Assembly (NCBI RefSeq): GCF_000715015.1
Contig: NZ_JMIW01000001.1
Coordinates: 744,001-808,000, forward strand
DNA length: 64,000 bases
Direction: 5' to 3'
Source of the DNA: Erythrobacter longus
Lineage (GTDB): Bacteria; Pseudomonadota; Alphaproteobacteria; Sphingomonadales; Sphingomonadaceae
The translations under genes were made by a program, and so were the position numbers. This document shows, in pieces, positions 63,696 to 64,000 of this stretch. How positions within the stretch are numbered: position 1 is the first letter of the stretch; every line of letters starts with the position of its first letter. A model generated the notes under the pieces. It saw only the letters and a list, made by a program, of their open reading frames with translations, did no database searches and was not told where the DNA came from.

Positions 63696-64000
63696 CGCGT
63701 CTCCTGAGGGGCATTATTCCCCGTGTGGCTTTGGATGAGCCGATTCGCCCAGCCCTTCTCCCAGCCCTTCTCTTAGCTGCCTGCGATACACGAGCCAGTT
63801 TTTCGTGCAAATCTTCGCGCCGTGATGCGACCCAATGTCGCGACCGACCAATTTACGAAGGCGGGAGAGGGTCGCACCGAGGGCACGCTTGACCGGATTT
63901 GGACAAGTTTTTGCCACATTTCGCAAGAAGAGCGTTCGCGCTTTTGCAACATTGTGTTAGCGTCGCCACATTCTTGCCGCGATTCGGGGCGCTGCGGCAT
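63696..64000. other. no gene recognised at the right edge
   Basis: Open frames here are short and compositionally unlike proteins. The stretch contains a directly repeated CAGCCCTTCTC (63749-63775) and, near 63938-63960, a T-rich then TTGTGTTAGCG sequence that may be a promoter for a gene beyond the window. Nothing else is supported. Confidence 0.4.

Noticed and set aside
63714..63926. 70-residue minus-strand frame at the right edge
   Set aside because: No ribosome binding site, no recognisable motif and a repeat-derived end; left as untranslated sequence.

Overview
The window looks like the chromosome of a GC-rich alphaproteobacterium of the order Sphingomonadales, most likely family Erythrobacteraceae (Erythrobacter, Altererythrobacter, Qipengyuania group). 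This rests on the style of the ribosomal proteins and EF-Tu, the sucD-sucA-sucB-lpdA gene order, the many TTG starts, and the dispersed 'GTCATCC...' and 'TTCGTCCTGAG...' palindromes between genes. It is recalled family knowledge, not a database result.

Layout. 1-8.7 kb, plus strand: 2-oxoglutarate dehydrogenase genes (end of sucD, sucA, sucB, lpdA), interrupted by a small lipoprotein and a methyltransferase, then a shortened SEDS-like (FtsW/RodA-like) membrane protein and an NAD-dependent epimerase. 8.8-15.2 kb: two serine hydrolases, an amidase, a TRIC-type channel and two paralogous secreted proteins. 15.3-39.0 kb, minus strand: the str, S10, spc and alpha ribosomal-protein clusters, read from rpsL at 39.0 kb to rplQ at 15.3 kb. 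The spc part is split between rpmD and rplO by about 2.8 kb holding a lipoprotein, an AbiJ-like abortive-infection candidate, a ParE toxin remnant, a cold-shock gene and a small charged protein. An SRPBCC-domain gene sits between adk and rpsM.

39.3-49.3 kb is accessory and decayed: an OLD-family ATPase/TOPRIM nuclease just upstream of the str promoter, a dense palindrome array, a few ordinary small genes (acetyltransferases, LysR, apaG), a type IV secretion remnant (VirB11 fragment, VirB2, second VirB2 fragment) and an RHS toxin tip with a possible immunity gene. The RHS core carries three hairpin insertions. It ends with a DsbA-like isomerase and an FkbM methyltransferase that lacks a normal start codon where its reading frame begins.

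49.6-64 kb is mostly chromosomal: a SulP transporter, three envelope proteins with a divergent LysR, metZ behind a TetR gene with twin operators, a protein O-mannosyltransferase converging on a polyprenyl-phosphate sugar synthase/GtrA fusion, then leuB, recO, an S9 peptidase, ubiK and tspO on the minus strand. No rRNA, tRNA, CRISPR array or complete insertion sequence was seen. The best candidates for something undescribed are the SEDS-like protein lacking the catalytic aspartate, the in-frame palindromic insertions in the RHS core, and the defence-type genes lodged inside and beside the ribosomal operons.
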